A stretch of DNA of 64,000 nucleotides, taken from NCBI GenBank assembly GCA_963667595.2, contig CAXXWD010000001.1, positions 186,001-250,000 of the forward strand, read 5' to 3'. Below the pieces are notes generated by a model, which worked only from the letters and a program-made list of their open reading frames with translations, was not told the DNA's origin and made no database searches. The DNA comes from JAHJQZ01 sp963667595 (GTDB lineage Bacteria; Pseudomonadota; Alphaproteobacteria; Rhizobiales; Devosiaceae). Positions 25,796 to 38,100 of this stretch are shown here, in pieces (the first letter of the stretch is position 1; each line of letters begins with the position of its first letter). Made by a program: the position numbers and the translations under genes.

Positions 25796-26881
25796 TCACA
25801 CGGCCTCCCGCTGTTCCGAGCCGTTCACCAGCCGCTCGTTTTCATCGAAATAAAGGCATCTGGACACGTCCGCATAAAGCGTTGCCGTGGCGCCGGCATC
25901 GAACGGATGAACGCCATGCGACAGCGATACCCAGGGATTCCCGTAGGCATCGAAGTGGATCATGCTCTCCGAGCCGCTGAGTTCGGCGATGCGCACGGTG
26001 CCTTCCACCGCGACCGGCGTTTCTCCTGTCTTGAGCGGGGAGACATTGTGCGGCCTGATGCCCATGGTATAGGGGCCGTCGCCGAGGGCCTTGAGCCTGT
26101 CCGGCACCGGCCAGCGTACCTTGTCGTTGAGCACGAAATACGCGCCCTTTTTGGTGATGGCCGCCGTGTTGATCGGGGGTTCGGAAAAGACCTTGGCCGC
26201 CAACAGGTTGACCGGCCTGCGGTAAGCTTCGCCCGTGGGACCGAAATCGATGATCCGGCCTTGGTGCATGGCCGCGGTTCTGCCGCCGAACAGAAGCGCT
26301 TCGGTCGGTTCGGTCGTGGCATAAACCACAACGCAGTCCCGTTCCTGGAAAATGCGCGGAAGTTCGTCGCGCAGTTCCTCGCGCAGTTTGAAATCGAGAT
26401 TGGCCAGGGGTTCGTCGAGCAGGATCATCTCCGATTCCTTGACGAGCGCCCGCGCGATGGCGGTGCGCTGCTGCTGGCCGCCCGAGAGTTCGGAAGGCCG
26501 TCGATCCAGCATGCTGGAAATCCGAAGCACCTCCGCCAGATCGCCGACGCGTTTCTTGATCTCGTCACCGGACATCCGGGCAACGCGCAGCGGTGAGGCG
26601 ATATTGTCGAATACCGTCATGTTCGGATAGTTGATGAACTGCTGGTAGACGATGGAAACGTTGCGCTTCTGCACGGCGACGCCGGTGACGTCCTTGCCGT
26701 TGAACCAGACCTCGCCCGATGTCGGCCGTTCAAGTCCGGCCATCAGTTGCATAAGGGTTGTTTTGCCCGCGAGTGTCGTTCCCAGAAGGATGTTGAAGCT
26801 GCCTGGTTCTAGTACGAGGTTCGTCGGATAAATGTGGGTATCAATACCAACGGTTTTTTCTACTGACTTGAGTTCGAGCAT
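25796..26881 (-). CDS. glpS: Glycerol ABC transporter ATP-binding protein 1 (GlpS-like)
   Basis: 361-residue MalK-type ATPase with a modified Walker A, GTTLAGKTT, a canonical signature LSGGQQQRTAIARALV and Walker B MILLDEPLANLD. It has a C-terminal regulatory domain (ETPVAVEGTVRIAELSGSES). One base separates it from the next ATPase. Each of the two ATPases has one weakened site, which suggests that they complement each other in an asymmetric dimer. Confidence 0.88.
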   Translation of the reverse strand: MLELKSVEKTVGIDTHIYPTNLVLEPGSFNILLGTTLAGKTTLMQLMAGLERPTSGEVWFNGKDVTGVAVQKRNVSIVYQQFINYPNMTVFDNIASPLRVARMSGDEIKKRVGDLAEVLRISSMLDRRPSELSGGQQQRTAIARALVKESEMILLDEPLANLDFKLREELRDELPRIFQERDCVVVYATTEPTEALLFGGRTAAMHQGRIIDFGPTGEAYRRPVNLLAAKVFSEPPINTAAITKKGAYFVLNDKVRWPVPDRLKALGDGPYTMGIRPHNVSPLKTGETPVAVEGTVRIAELSGSESMIHFDAYGNPWVSLSHGVHPFDAGATATLYADVSRCLYFDENERLVNGSEQREAV

Positions 26882-26945
26882 AGTTATGCCGCCCTACCGA
26901 GAGGTAGCGAGTTTGTATCTCGCTTATCACAAGCTGTTTTTTCAG

Positions 26946-26974
26946 AGACCCGGGACGAGATACGCCCCGGGTCT
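26946..26974 (-). other. Stem-loop between glpV and glpS
   Basis: AGACCCGGG (26946-26954) and CCCGGGTCT (26966-26974) form a perfect 9-bp stem with an 11-base loop. It lies just after the binding-protein gene, with no T-tract on the minus strand. Such stems commonly stabilise the binding-protein mRNA and raise its level over the transporter subunits. Confidence 0.6.
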
Positions 26975-26995
26975 TTGTAACAACGCTTAGGAGGA

Positions 26996-28741
<1,746 letters not shown>

Positions 28742-29143
28742 ATCCGTCTCCTCCTCAAAACGGTTCCCTCCTTCATGACGGCGCCAACTTAAGTTGCGTT
28801 ATTTGCGCCATCATGCCCCATAATTAGAAGGCGAGTAAAAACGAAAGTCAATGTTGCTCTTTGCGAAATTTCTCGCAAATAATGTGAACCAAAAGAGGGG
28901 TATAGCAGGGATGCACGACAACCGCGACAAACTGACTTTCCGAAAAAACGGGAGCTGGACTATCTGGTTCGAGTCACAGGAAAAGCAGTGCGAGTCCATG
29001 CGTGATCGTTGAATCGCGCGTTGCTGAATTTCGCTGCATATAGCGCTGTCGCTTCGGTCTTAACGTACGCCAATTGCCTATACCGGATTGCCATGGTCCG
29101 TGAGCACTTGCCCGCACAAGCAATCACGGAGGAAATACGTGAG
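28742..29143. promoter_or_regulatory. Divergent glpV/glpD control region
   Basis: About 400 bases without a gene. It contains AAAACGAAAG (28837-28846, the reverse of a TTTCGTTTT-like GlpR box) and a 7-bp inverted repeat TTTGCGA (28860-28866) and TCGCAAA (28873-28879). DeoR-type GlpR repressors bind repeated TTTCG-like elements, so this is a likely GlpR target. Confidence 0.5.
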
Positions 29144-30671
29144 ATGATAGAACAGGATACGGTCGAAATGACGAAGAATACCGGCACGCGCTACGATGTC
29201 TTCATCGTGGGTGGCGGCATCAACGGATGCGGCATCGCCCGGGATGCCGCGGGCCGCGGATTTTCCGTCTGCCTCTGCGAAGCCGACGATCTGGCCAGCG
29301 GAACATCGTCCGGCTCGACCAAGCTCATTCATGGCGGCCTGCGATACCTTGAATTCTATCATTTCCGACTGGTGCGCGAGGCGCTTCTCGAGCGCGAACT
29401 GCTGTGGAAACTGGCGCCGCATATCATCCGGCCGCTGCGCTTCGTATTGCCCCCATCACAAGGGACTGCGCCCGGCTTGGCTGCTGCGCGTTGGTCTGTT
29501 CATCTACGATCACATCGGGGGACGCAGGCTATTGCCCGTGTCCCGCCGGCTGGATCTGACCGACAACATTGCCGGCGCGACCCTAAAGCCCGAATACACC
29601 TTGGCATTCGAGTATTCCGACTGTGCGGTGGACGATGCCCGGCTCGTTGTCCTGAACGCGCGCCAGGCTGCCGACAAGGGGGCCAGCATCCGCACGCGTA
29701 CCCGAGTGATTGCGGCCAAAAAGGCTCCGGACGGCTGGACCATCACGTTGCAGGCAGCCGGCGAAGAGCCCGAAACCGTCAGCGCCGCCGTGCTTGTCAA
29801 CGCCGCCGGCCCCTGGGTCGACGAGGTGCTCAAATCCGTTCTCGGCCGCAAGGGCGCCCGGAACGTGCGTCTCGTTCGCGGCAGCCACATCGTCGTTCGC
29901 AAGCGTCTCGAGCACGACTGCGGCTACGTGTTCCAGCATTCCGATGGCCGGATCGTTTTCGCCATCTCCTATGAAGGCGAATTCACCCTGATCGGCACGA
30001 CTGACGTCGATCACGAAGACATTGGTAAAGCGCCGGAAATCACGCGAGACGAGACCGATTATCTGTGCACCATGGCCAGCGACTATTTCCGCGAGCCGAT
30101 CACAAACGAGGATGTGGTCTGGAGCTATTCGGCGGTACGCCCGCTTTACGACGACGGCAGTTCCAGTGCCCAGCAGGCCACGCGCGATTATGTCATCGAC
30201 CTCGAAACAGAAGCGGAAGGCGGCACGCTGGTGAACGTGTTTGGCGGCAAGGTCACCACGCATAGGCAACTTTCCGAAACCGTAATCGACCGAATCGAAG
30301 GTGTACTTGGAAAACGCGGTCCGAAATGGACGGCCAAAACGCCGTTTCCTGGCGGAGATTTCCCGGTCGACAGCTTCGAAACGATGCTGCGCGAAGCCAA
30401 CGATCGCTATGGCTTCGTCGATCCGGCCGTCATCGAGCGCCTGATGCGCCTTTACGGCACTGACATTCACCGCCTGTTCGCCGAAAAATATACGCTTGCC
30501 GATCTCGGTCGACACTATGGCGCCGGCCTCTACGATGCCGAGATCGATTATCTTGTTGCGCGTGAATGGGCCCGGTCGGCCGAGGACATCCTGTTTCGGC
30601 GAACAAAACTCGGGCTGCACATGACACCCGATCAGATTGCCGCCGTTGGCAAGCGGCTGGCACGATCCTGA
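29144..30671 (+). pseudogene. glpD: Aerobic glycerol-3-phosphate dehydrogenase gene with a one-base frameshift
   Basis: The reading frame from ATG 29144 gives the GlpD N-terminus, with the FAD site DVFIVGGGINGCGIARDAAGR and STKLIHGGLRYLE, up to PLRFVLP. The continuation HHKGLRPAWLLRVGLFIYDH and the rest of GlpD, including LVRGSHIV, NVFGGKVTTHR and the C-terminal domain, are read in the next frame to 30671. The break is at a run of five C residues (29450-29454); four would restore the frame. It is either a true loss of function, slippage-dependent expression, or a sequencing error. Apart from this the gene is full length and well conserved. It would oxidise glycerol 3-phosphate to DHAP at the membrane. 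Confidence 0.88.
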
Positions 30672-30905
30672 TCCGTTTTCTGACTAGTGCGATACCTGCC
30701 CGAAAACAGTTCGGTCAAGGCGTGCCAATACGCGCGTCGCGCCTTTTCTTTCCTTGTCCCGAACGCTTCGGCTCACGCGCCAGACGACCCGTTTCGCATG
30801 GGCTTTTCCCGATGCCCCGCGACCGCATCGATATTGTCTTTCCAGGCGAAACGGCGGAGTATGCGTGTCATCCCAAAAAACGAAGAGAATGAAAGACAAC
30901 AAGCG

Positions 30906-31742
30906 ATGCAAGTGGCGCGCCAGCAAGAAATCGTGAACCTCGCGCGTAAAACGGGTCGAGTAAACGTTGAACAACTCTCCTTGCATTTCGGCGTTTCACC
31001 TCAGACGATTAGAAAAGATCTAAAAGAACTTAGTGATCGCCGGCTGCTTGACCGTGTGCATGGCGGTGCGATAGTAGCATCGAGCGCACAAAATCTGGCC
31101 TATCAGGCGCGCCGATCCCTCGAAGAGTCGGAAAAACGGGAGATCGGGCGCGCCGCGGCAGCCCTCATTCCGAGCAACTCCTCGCTGTTTCTCAACATCG
31201 GCACCACGACCGAAGAGGTTGCGCGGGCGCTGATGCACCACATGGGCCTTCTGCTCATCACCAACAACCTGCACGTGGCGTCGATGCTTTATCCGTACGC
31301 AGGCATCGACGTCATCATCGCGGGGGGGCCGGTACGGCACTCGGATGGCGGCGTCGTCGGTGCGTCGGCGGTCGACATGATCCAGACCTTCAAGGTCGAT
31401 TTCGCCGTCATGGGAGTGTCGGCGATCGACGCCGATGGCGACCTGCTCGACTTCGACATGCGCGAAATCGCGGTCGCTCAAACGATCATCGCCAATGCGA
31501 GAATGGTCATGCTCGTCGCCGATTCCAGCAAATTCGTCCGGTGCGCGTCGGCAAGAATTGGCCACCTGCGCGAAATCGACGTTTTCGTCACCGACAAGGT
31601 GCCGTCGGCGGCGTTCAGGGCACTCTGCGCCCGTGAGAAAGTGCGTCTTGTCGAGACCGCCACCGACTGGAATCCCGATGATCCGGGGCTCGCCCCCCTC
31701 CAGCTCGCCGGTGTGTCCGCGCGTGACCCCTTGACCGCTTGA
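30906..31742 (+). CDS. glpR: DeoR family transcriptional regulator, GlpR type
   Basis: About 278 residues. DeoR helix-turn-helix RQQEIVNLARKTGRVNVEQLSLHFGVS with QTIRKDLKELSDRRLLDRVHGGA, then the DeoRC sugar-phosphate domain (FLNIGTTTEEVARAL, LLITNNLHVA, VDFAVMGVSAID). ATG 30906 begins just before the conserved RQQEIV; ATG 30861 is an alternative. Next to glpD and opposite the glycerol importer, it most likely responds to glycerol 3-phosphate. Confidence 0.9.
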   Translation: MQVARQQEIVNLARKTGRVNVEQLSLHFGVSPQTIRKDLKELSDRRLLDRVHGGAIVASSAQNLAYQARRSLEESEKREIGRAAAALIPSNSSLFLNIGTTTEEVARALMHHMGLLLITNNLHVASMLYPYAGIDVIIAGGPVRHSDGGVVGASAVDMIQTFKVDFAVMGVSAIDADGDLLDFDMREIAVAQTIIANARMVMLVADSSKFVRCASARIGHLREIDVFVTDKVPSAAFRALCAREKVRLVETATDWNPDDPGLAPLQLAGVSARDPLTA

Positions 31743-32403
31743 CACCAACCGCTTGACGCCGGCGACGTCCGGTAACGACCGAAAACCGCATCGGTCCGCC
31801 ATTCGGGGGCGCCCCAAAACGGCATGCGTTCCCTTTTTTTGCCGCGCCGCGCTACCGCTTTGTAGTCGCATCGGATGTTGCGGGACTGCATTCAGATCTC
31901 GAACAGGTGTCGAGCAATTCCGCACCTTCGTTTTTTGGTGCCCGGCATCCCTTTTCGCCCGAAAGACGAAATTTCGGCGTCGAAGCGAGATTTCGGTGTT
32001 GGTGAGACCGAAAGTCGCGTCGGCGAAGCGAAAGACGGGGACAAGCGGACCGATCCTGACGTCACGAACCTGACGCCGCACACGGATCACGCTTTGGCAA
32101 AAGCCATCCGCAACCTGTTCGAAAACCGATGGAACTCCCCAAAAACCGCCTTTTTGACGCAGGATCGCCAGCGATCCTGCCCCTTCCACGCTTTGACCGA
32201 GTCACCCCACTATTCGCTAACGAAACTGTTGGAAGCGCGAATTGTCTTCGTATTTTTCGTTGAAATTTCGCTTCGGATGCCATAGTTTCGTTATGGAAAT
32301 AAAACGAACTTCCGGAAGCCAGTAGCGAAGGGTTGCGGAAACTGAAGCCGAGGCGACACGCTGCTACGCAGAAGCCTTAGCACGGATTGGAGAGGGGAAC
32401 TCC
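31743..32403. other. 660-base gap between glpR and the GlpA-like gene
   Basis: No protein gene is visible. Around 31965-32040 there are repeated ATTTCGG and CGAAAG segments (for example GAAATTTCGGCGT and GAGATTTCGGTGT). The last 200 bases hold the TTTCGTT cluster described separately. Confidence 0.5.
32219..32308 (+). promoter_or_regulatory. Cluster of GlpR-like TTTCGTT boxes before the GlpA-like operon
   Basis: TTTCGTT-like elements occur at 32255, 32266 and 32286, with reverse copies AACGAAA at 32219 and AACGAA at 32303. Spacings of 11 and 20 bases place the forward copies on one helix face. This is the expected pattern for a DeoR/GlpR operator and would put the downstream flavoprotein operon under glycerol 3-phosphate control. 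Confidence 0.45.
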
Positions 32404-33897
32404 ATGCTTGAAGCGGCGGTTTCGCGTCGACTTCCGAGACAGGCAGATGTTGTTGTCATCGGCGGCGGTGTCGTCGGGTGCGCCATTGCGCGCGCGCTGT
32501 CTCAATATACCCTCGACGTCGTTCTGCTCGAACGTGCGCCCGATGTCGCCATGGGAACGTCCAAGGCCAATAGCGGCATCCTTCATGCCGGGTTCGATGC
32601 GGACCCAGGCACCTGGAAAGCGCGGTTGAACGTACGCGGATCGCGCCTTTATCAATCTCTCAGCGAAGAACTCGGCATTCCGCGGCGCCGGACGGGATCC
32701 CTGGTCGTGGCGCTCGACGATGCGCAACGCGACGATCTCGACGCGCTGCGCCAGCGTGGCGTCGAAAACGGTGTCACCGGGCTGACCCTTTGGTCGCGCG
32801 ATACGGTGCTGCGGCAGGAACCCAATCTGTCGCCGGACGTCACGGGCGCCTTATGGGCGCCAACGGCCGCCATCGTCTGCCCGTTTTCGGCGACGATCGC
32901 CTTCGCCGAAAACGCCATTCGCAACGGGGCCCGCATTTTTACCGAATGCACGGTCACCGGCATCGAGGTGACAGACAAGAAGACGACGGGTGTCGAGACC
33001 ACGCTCGGGCGCATCGAAACGCGCTTCGTGGTCAACGCGGCCGGCGTTCATTCCGGCGAAATCGCCACTATGGCCGGTGACGAAAGCATCACCATCACGC
33101 CGAGACGCGGTGAATACGTGCTGTTCGACCATTCCGTCAGCGATCTGGTCAACACGGTGGTTTTCCCGACCCCGACCAAGGTGTCCAAGGGCATCCTGGT
33201 GGCGCCGACCGTACACGGCAATGTCTTTATCGGCCCGAATGCAAACGTCGTCTCCGGTCTGGACGATCACGAAACCACGCGCAGCGGCTTCGACGAGATC
33301 ATCTCGGGCGCGCGCCGTGTGGTGCCGAAACTGCCGCTGGGCAATGCCATCACCGAATTCGCCGGCGTCAGGGCCGTCGCGGGGCACGATTTCGTCATCG
33401 GCCCCTCCCCCGCCGTTTCCGGGCTCGTGCATGCCGCCGGCATCCAGTCGCCGGGCCTGACCGCCGCTCCCGCCATTGCCGAGACCATTGTCGAGTGTCT
33501 CGCCGAAGCTGGCCTGAAGCTGGTTCCGGACCCGAGCTTCATGCCGATCAATCCCATCAAGCCAAAATTCACCGAGTTGAGCGCCGGCGAGCGGCAAAAG
33601 CTCATTTCGGAAAACCCGCTTTACGGCCGGATCATCTGCCGGTGCGAACAGATCACCGAGGGCGAAATCGTCGAAGCCATCCACGCGCCTTGCGGCGCCC
33701 GGACGATGGACGGCGTCAAACGGCGCGTGCGCGCCGGCATGGGGCGGTGTCAGGGCGGATTCTGCGGGCCGCGGGTGACGGCGATCCTCGCCCGCGAACT
33801 GAGCATTCCGGTGACCGAAGTGATCAAGGACGGCGAAGGGTCATGGCTTTATCTGCCCCGTTCCGAACAGGTGAGCGCGGAGCACGATCATGCGTAA
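32404..33897 (+). CDS. GlpA-like FAD-dependent glycerol-3-phosphate dehydrogenase with BFD [2Fe-2S] domain
   Basis: 497 residues. The DAO-type FAD domain starts with ADVVVIGGGVVGCAIARAL (14-32) and has GTSKANSGILHAGFD, like GlpA/LhgO oxidases. At the C-terminus is a BFD-like [2Fe-2S] domain with Cys412, Cys414, Cys449 and Cys454. GlpA, the catalytic subunit of anaerobic glycerol-3-phosphate dehydrogenase, has the same layout; a 2-hydroxyacid such as 2-hydroxyglutarate is an alternative substrate. It overlaps the next flavoprotein by 8 bases. It could replace the broken glpD, with electrons passing through the BFD cluster to the next two proteins (inference). Confidence 0.85.
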   Translation: MLEAAVSRRLPRQADVVVIGGGVVGCAIARALSQYTLDVVLLERAPDVAMGTSKANSGILHAGFDADPGTWKARLNVRGSRLYQSLSEELGIPRRRTGSLVVALDDAQRDDLDALRQRGVENGVTGLTLWSRDTVLRQEPNLSPDVTGALWAPTAAIVCPFSATIAFAENAIRNGARIFTECTVTGIEVTDKKTTGVETTLGRIETRFVVNAAGVHSGEIATMAGDESITITPRRGEYVLFDHSVSDLVNTVVFPTPTKVSKGILVAPTVHGNVFIGPNANVVSGLDDHETTRSGFDEIISGARRVVPKLPLGNAITEFAGVRAVAGHDFVIGPSPAVSGLVHAAGIQSPGLTAAPAIAETIVECLAEAGLKLVPDPSFMPINPIKPKFTELSAGERQKLISENPLYGRIICRCEQITEGEIVEAIHAPCGARTMDGVKRRVRAGMGRCQGGFCGPRVTAILARELSIPVTEVIKDGEGSWLYLPRSEQVSAEHDHA

Positions 33898-35197
33898 TGA
33901 CCACTACGATGTCGTGACGATCGGCGGCGGTCCGGCCGGCATGGCCGCAGCGATTGCCGCCAAAGAGGCCGGCGCCCGGGATGTGCTGATCATCGAGCGC
34001 GACCGCGAACTCGGCGGCATTCTGAACCAGTGCATCCACAACGGGTTCGGCCTCAGGCGGTTCGACAAGGAGCTGACGGGGCCGGGCTATGCGCATCGCT
34101 ATATCGAGATGGTGAAAGAGGCGGGCGTCGATGTCTGGCTCGACTCGACCGTTCTTTCCGCCGATCCGGGCGGCATTGTCACCAGCGTCAATCCCGACAA
34201 GGGTCTGCGCACCGTCACGGCGGCGTCGGTGGTCTATTCCATGGGATGTCGCGAACGAACGCGCGGCGCCATCCGCATTCCGGGCAGCCGGCCGGCAGGC
34301 GTGTTCACCGCCGGCGCCGCGCAGCGCATGGTCAACATGGAAGGCTTTTCGCCGGGCCGTAACGTCGTGATCGTCGGCTCCGGCGATATCGGCCTGATCA
34401 TGGCGCGCCGCATGACGCTCGAAGGCGCGACGGTCAAGGCAGTGTTCGAGATCATGCCCTATTCCAATGGGCTCAACCGCAACATCGTGCAGTGTCTCGA
34501 GGATTTCGGCATCCCGCTTTATCTCAGCCACAGCGTCGTCGCCGTGCATGGCGAGGACCATGTGACCGGCGTGAGCGTCGCCAGGGTCGATGAAAAGATG
34601 AACCCGATCGCCGGTACCGAATTCGACATGGAGTGCGACTGCCTGCTGCTCTCGGTGGGTCTGATCCCGGAAAACGAACTCGGCCGCGCCCACGCGCTGG
34701 AGATCGACCCGGTAACGGGCGGCGCCGTCACCGACCAGTTCCGGCGCACCAACATGTCCGGCTTCTTCGCGGCGGGCAACGTGCTGCATGTGCACGATCT
34801 GGTCGACTGGGTGTCCCAGGAAGCCGAGATCGCCGGGCGTTCGGCGGCCCTTAACGCCCTTGGAAAGCTGCCCAAGGTGAACGAATTCCGAACCGTATCT
34901 GCCGGAGACGGCATCCGCTATGTCGTGCCACAAAAGCTGTCGCCGCCGGGCGGCAGGCCGACCGTTCGTTTCTTCATGCGGGCCACCCAGCCCATGGGCG
35001 CCTCCATTGTCCGGCTTCTCGCCGATGGCAAACCCGTGTGGGAAAGCAACCATCCGGTGGTCAAGCCGAGCGAGATGATTGTCGCCGACATCCCGTGGAA
35101 GAAGATCGGCGCGGCGAAGAACATCAGCTTTACGGTGGAGCCGGCCCCCGAAGAGCCGGAGAACCAGGACGCACCTCACAAAGAGGATGCGATATGA
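33890..35197 (+). CDS. FAD/NAD-dependent oxidoreductase, GlpB/HcnB-like subunit
   Basis: 435-residue pyridine-nucleotide-disulfide-type flavoprotein: FAD site VVTIGGGPAGMAAAIAA, NAD site VVIVGSGDIGLIMARRM near residue 165, and a C-terminal FAD closure FFAAGNVLHVHDLVDWV. The related second subunit follows a GlpA-like enzyme in many anaerobes (GlpA, FAD oxidoreductase, DUF1667), and in opine or cyanide-forming dehydrogenases. It is coupled to both neighbours (8-base and ATGA overlaps), so a stoichiometric complex is likely. Confidence 0.82.
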   Translation: MRNDHYDVVTIGGGPAGMAAAIAAKEAGARDVLIIERDRELGGILNQCIHNGFGLRRFDKELTGPGYAHRYIEMVKEAGVDVWLDSTVLSADPGGIVTSVNPDKGLRTVTAASVVYSMGCRERTRGAIRIPGSRPAGVFTAGAAQRMVNMEGFSPGRNVVIVGSGDIGLIMARRMTLEGATVKAVFEIMPYSNGLNRNIVQCLEDFGIPLYLSHSVVAVHGEDHVTGVSVARVDEKMNPIAGTEFDMECDCLLLSVGLIPENELGRAHALEIDPVTGGAVTDQFRRTNMSGFFAAGNVLHVHDLVDWVSQEAEIAGRSAALNALGKLPKVNEFRTVSAGDGIRYVVPQKLSPPGGRPTVRFFMRATQPMGASIVRLLADGKPVWESNHPVVKPSEMIVADIPWKKIGAAKNISFTVEPAPEEPENQDAPHKEDAI

Positions 35198-38100
35198 CGC
35201 AGCACGTGACACCGCAGACTGCGAAGCAAAAGCAGATACGAAAGGTGCTTTGCATCGGCTGCCCGACCGGCTGCAACGGCGAGGTCGTTCTTGAAAACGG
35301 CGCTGTTGTCGAAACGCGCGGCTACACCTGCGATATCGGCAGAGCCCTTGTCGCCGAAGAGGTCATTGCTCCCAAACGCACCGTAACAACAACGATCCGC
35401 GTTACTGACGGGGTCTTGCCGCTTCTGCCGGTCGTTTCGGATCGGCCCGTTCCTAAAGAAGCGATCTTCGATGCGGTTGCCGAGCTGAGGAAACTCACCG
35501 TAACCGCGCCCATCGCTGCCGACAGCGTGGTTCTGGCCGACGTTCTCGGCCTTGGTATCGACTTCATCGCCGCGCGCGACTGCCCGCGTTTCGACACCCC
35601 CGCCTGGGTCGAACTCGAAGACAAGGATAGTCCCGATCCAGCGGCCGACACGATGCCGGACGAGATCGAAATCGAACTCGCCGACAATGACGACGCGCCA
35701 TGGCATCAACTGGGGTTGTCGGTCGGCCAGCGCATGTCCATGGCCGCCGGCAAACCCATCGCAATGCGCATAATGGCTGCCACAGCTCAGGAAGACTGCC
35801 GCAAATGCGGTTACGACTGTGCCGGTTACGCCAATGCCCTGGCGCTCGGCGAGGAAAAGCGGACGACGCTTTGCGAGCCTGGCGGAAAGGAAACCGCGCG
35901 CCTGCTCAAGCAGCTCGTTGCCGAAGCCGATGCCAGCCGCTCCACGCCGGATGGCGCCGCCCCTGAGGCCGCACCGTCACCGGCGCCGGCGCCTGCGGTC
36001 ACGACCCCCCAATCCCTCAAGGCGATGTGGCATATCGAGTTCGACATCAGCGCCAAGCTGGCGCTCAGCCGCGACTTCACCATTTCGCTCTGGGATCTGT
36101 TGTTGCGCGGCGACGACATCTCGACACTGTTGCAGCAATTCATCTGGAACGCGCCTCTGAGGTACAAGATCAAGTTCATCGAGGCGATCGACAAGCATCT
36201 TTCCGGCCGCTACCCGATGTTCAGGGGGCTTTCCAAGGGCTGGCCGACCGCCAACCACATCGTCCCCTATGTGCGCCCGGCAAACGAGCGCAAAAACGAT
36301 TTCGATCTGGTGACGACCGGTTATCTCGGCTATCGCGCGCTCGGCTATTCGATGCGTGAAATCGATCTCATCGTCTGGCTCGAAGTGCTGCGGGACAAGC
36401 AGTGTGACGATCGTCCCTGCGAACTGGGCTGCGTCGTCAACGGCCTGAGGGTCGGCGGCTGTCCGGTGGTCATCCACATTCCGGACATGGTCAACCTTCT
36501 GGGTCAGGGCAAGCTTAAAGAAGCGCTGCAGCTCATTCAGGAGTGCAACCCGCTGCCGAACGTCACCGGCCGCGTCTGCCCGCAGGAACACCAGTGCCAG
36601 GGCGCCTGCAAGCTCGTCGGCCTGCCGCTCGAAATCGGCCAGCTCGAATGGTATCTGCCCGAACGCCAGCGCCAGCTTGAGCTTGAAAACGGCATCGACG
36701 AGTCAGCGTGGAAGGATCATATCAGCCCGTGGCAGACCGCCGACAAACCGCCGGTCGCGGTGGTCGGGTCCGGTCCTTCCGGCCTTATCAACGCCTATCT
36801 GTTGTCAGCGGAAGGCTATCCGGTCACGGTGTTCGAAGCCTTCCACGACCTCGGCGGCGTGCTGCGCTACGGCATCCCCGAATTCCGCCTGCCCAACGGG
36901 CTGATCGACGATGTGGTGAAAAAGATCGACCGGCTCGGCGGCAAGTTCGTCAGGAATTTCGTCGTCGGCAAGACCGCGACGCTGCAGGATCTGCGCGACG
37001 CCGGATTCTCCAAGATCTTCGTCGGCACCGGCGCCGGCCTGCCGCGCTTCATGAACGTGCCGGGCGAGCACCTCAACGGCGTGATGAGCGCCAACGAATT
37101 CCTCACCCGCGTCAACCTCATGCAGGCGCGCACGGAGGATTATGAAACGCCCCTGCCCGCCGTCAGGAACCAGAACGTCATCGTCATCGGCGGCGGCAAC
37201 ACCGCCATGGACGCGGCCCGCACCTCCAAGCGCCTGGGCGGCAAGGTCACCATTGTTTATCGCCGCACCAAAAAGGAAATGCCGGCGCGCGTCGAGGAAC
37301 TGGCTCATGCCCTGGAAGAAGGCATCGACCTCATGCCCTTGCGGGCGCCGCGCGAGTTTGTCAGCGGCAGCGACCACCATGTCTGCCACGCCATTCTCGA
37401 CGTCATGGAGCTGGGCGAGGCCGACGCGTCGGGCCGGCGCAGACCGGCCCCCACCGGTGAAACCGAGACCATCAAGGCCGATCTCGTCATCATGGCCCTT
37501 GGCAATGATTCCAATCCGATCATCAAGGATTCCGAACCGCGCATCGAGACGACCAAATGGGGCACGATCGTCGTCGAGGGCGGTGAGACGACCCTTGAGG
37601 GCGTCTATTCGGGCGGCGATGCCACGCGCGGCGGCTCCACCGCCATCAACGCCGCCGGTGACGGCAAGGCGGCCGCCGAAAAGATCGCCGGCGAAACCAC
37701 ACTGTTGCCGAGCGAGATCGGGGACCTGGTGAAACGCGCCGCCGAATACACCGAAAGAGCATCGGCGACGGCAACGCTCATCAGAAAGGTTCAGCTGTCC
37801 TCGGACATCGTCGAGTTTACCGTGAATGCTCCCGTCATCGCGCACTCGGCCCGGGCCGGGCAGTTCGTCCGCGTGTTGCCGACACCTAAAGGCGAGCTGA
37901 TCCCGCTGACGATTGCGGATTGGGACGAAAAGGCCGGCACCGTCGACCTCGTCGTCCAGGGCGTCGGCACCAGTTCCATCCTGATGAACCAGATGGAAAC
38001 CGGCCAGGCCTTTTCCGGCGTTGCCGGCCCGCTCGGCCAGCCTTCCAAACTGCATCGCTACGAGGGGCAGCGCACGGTCGTCTTCTGTGCCGGCGGTCTC

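Noticed and set aside
31960..32045. Possible CRISPR or tandem repeat
   Set aside because: Repeated ATTTCGG and CGAAAG words are short, imperfect and irregularly spaced. No CRISPR array is visible anywhere in the window.
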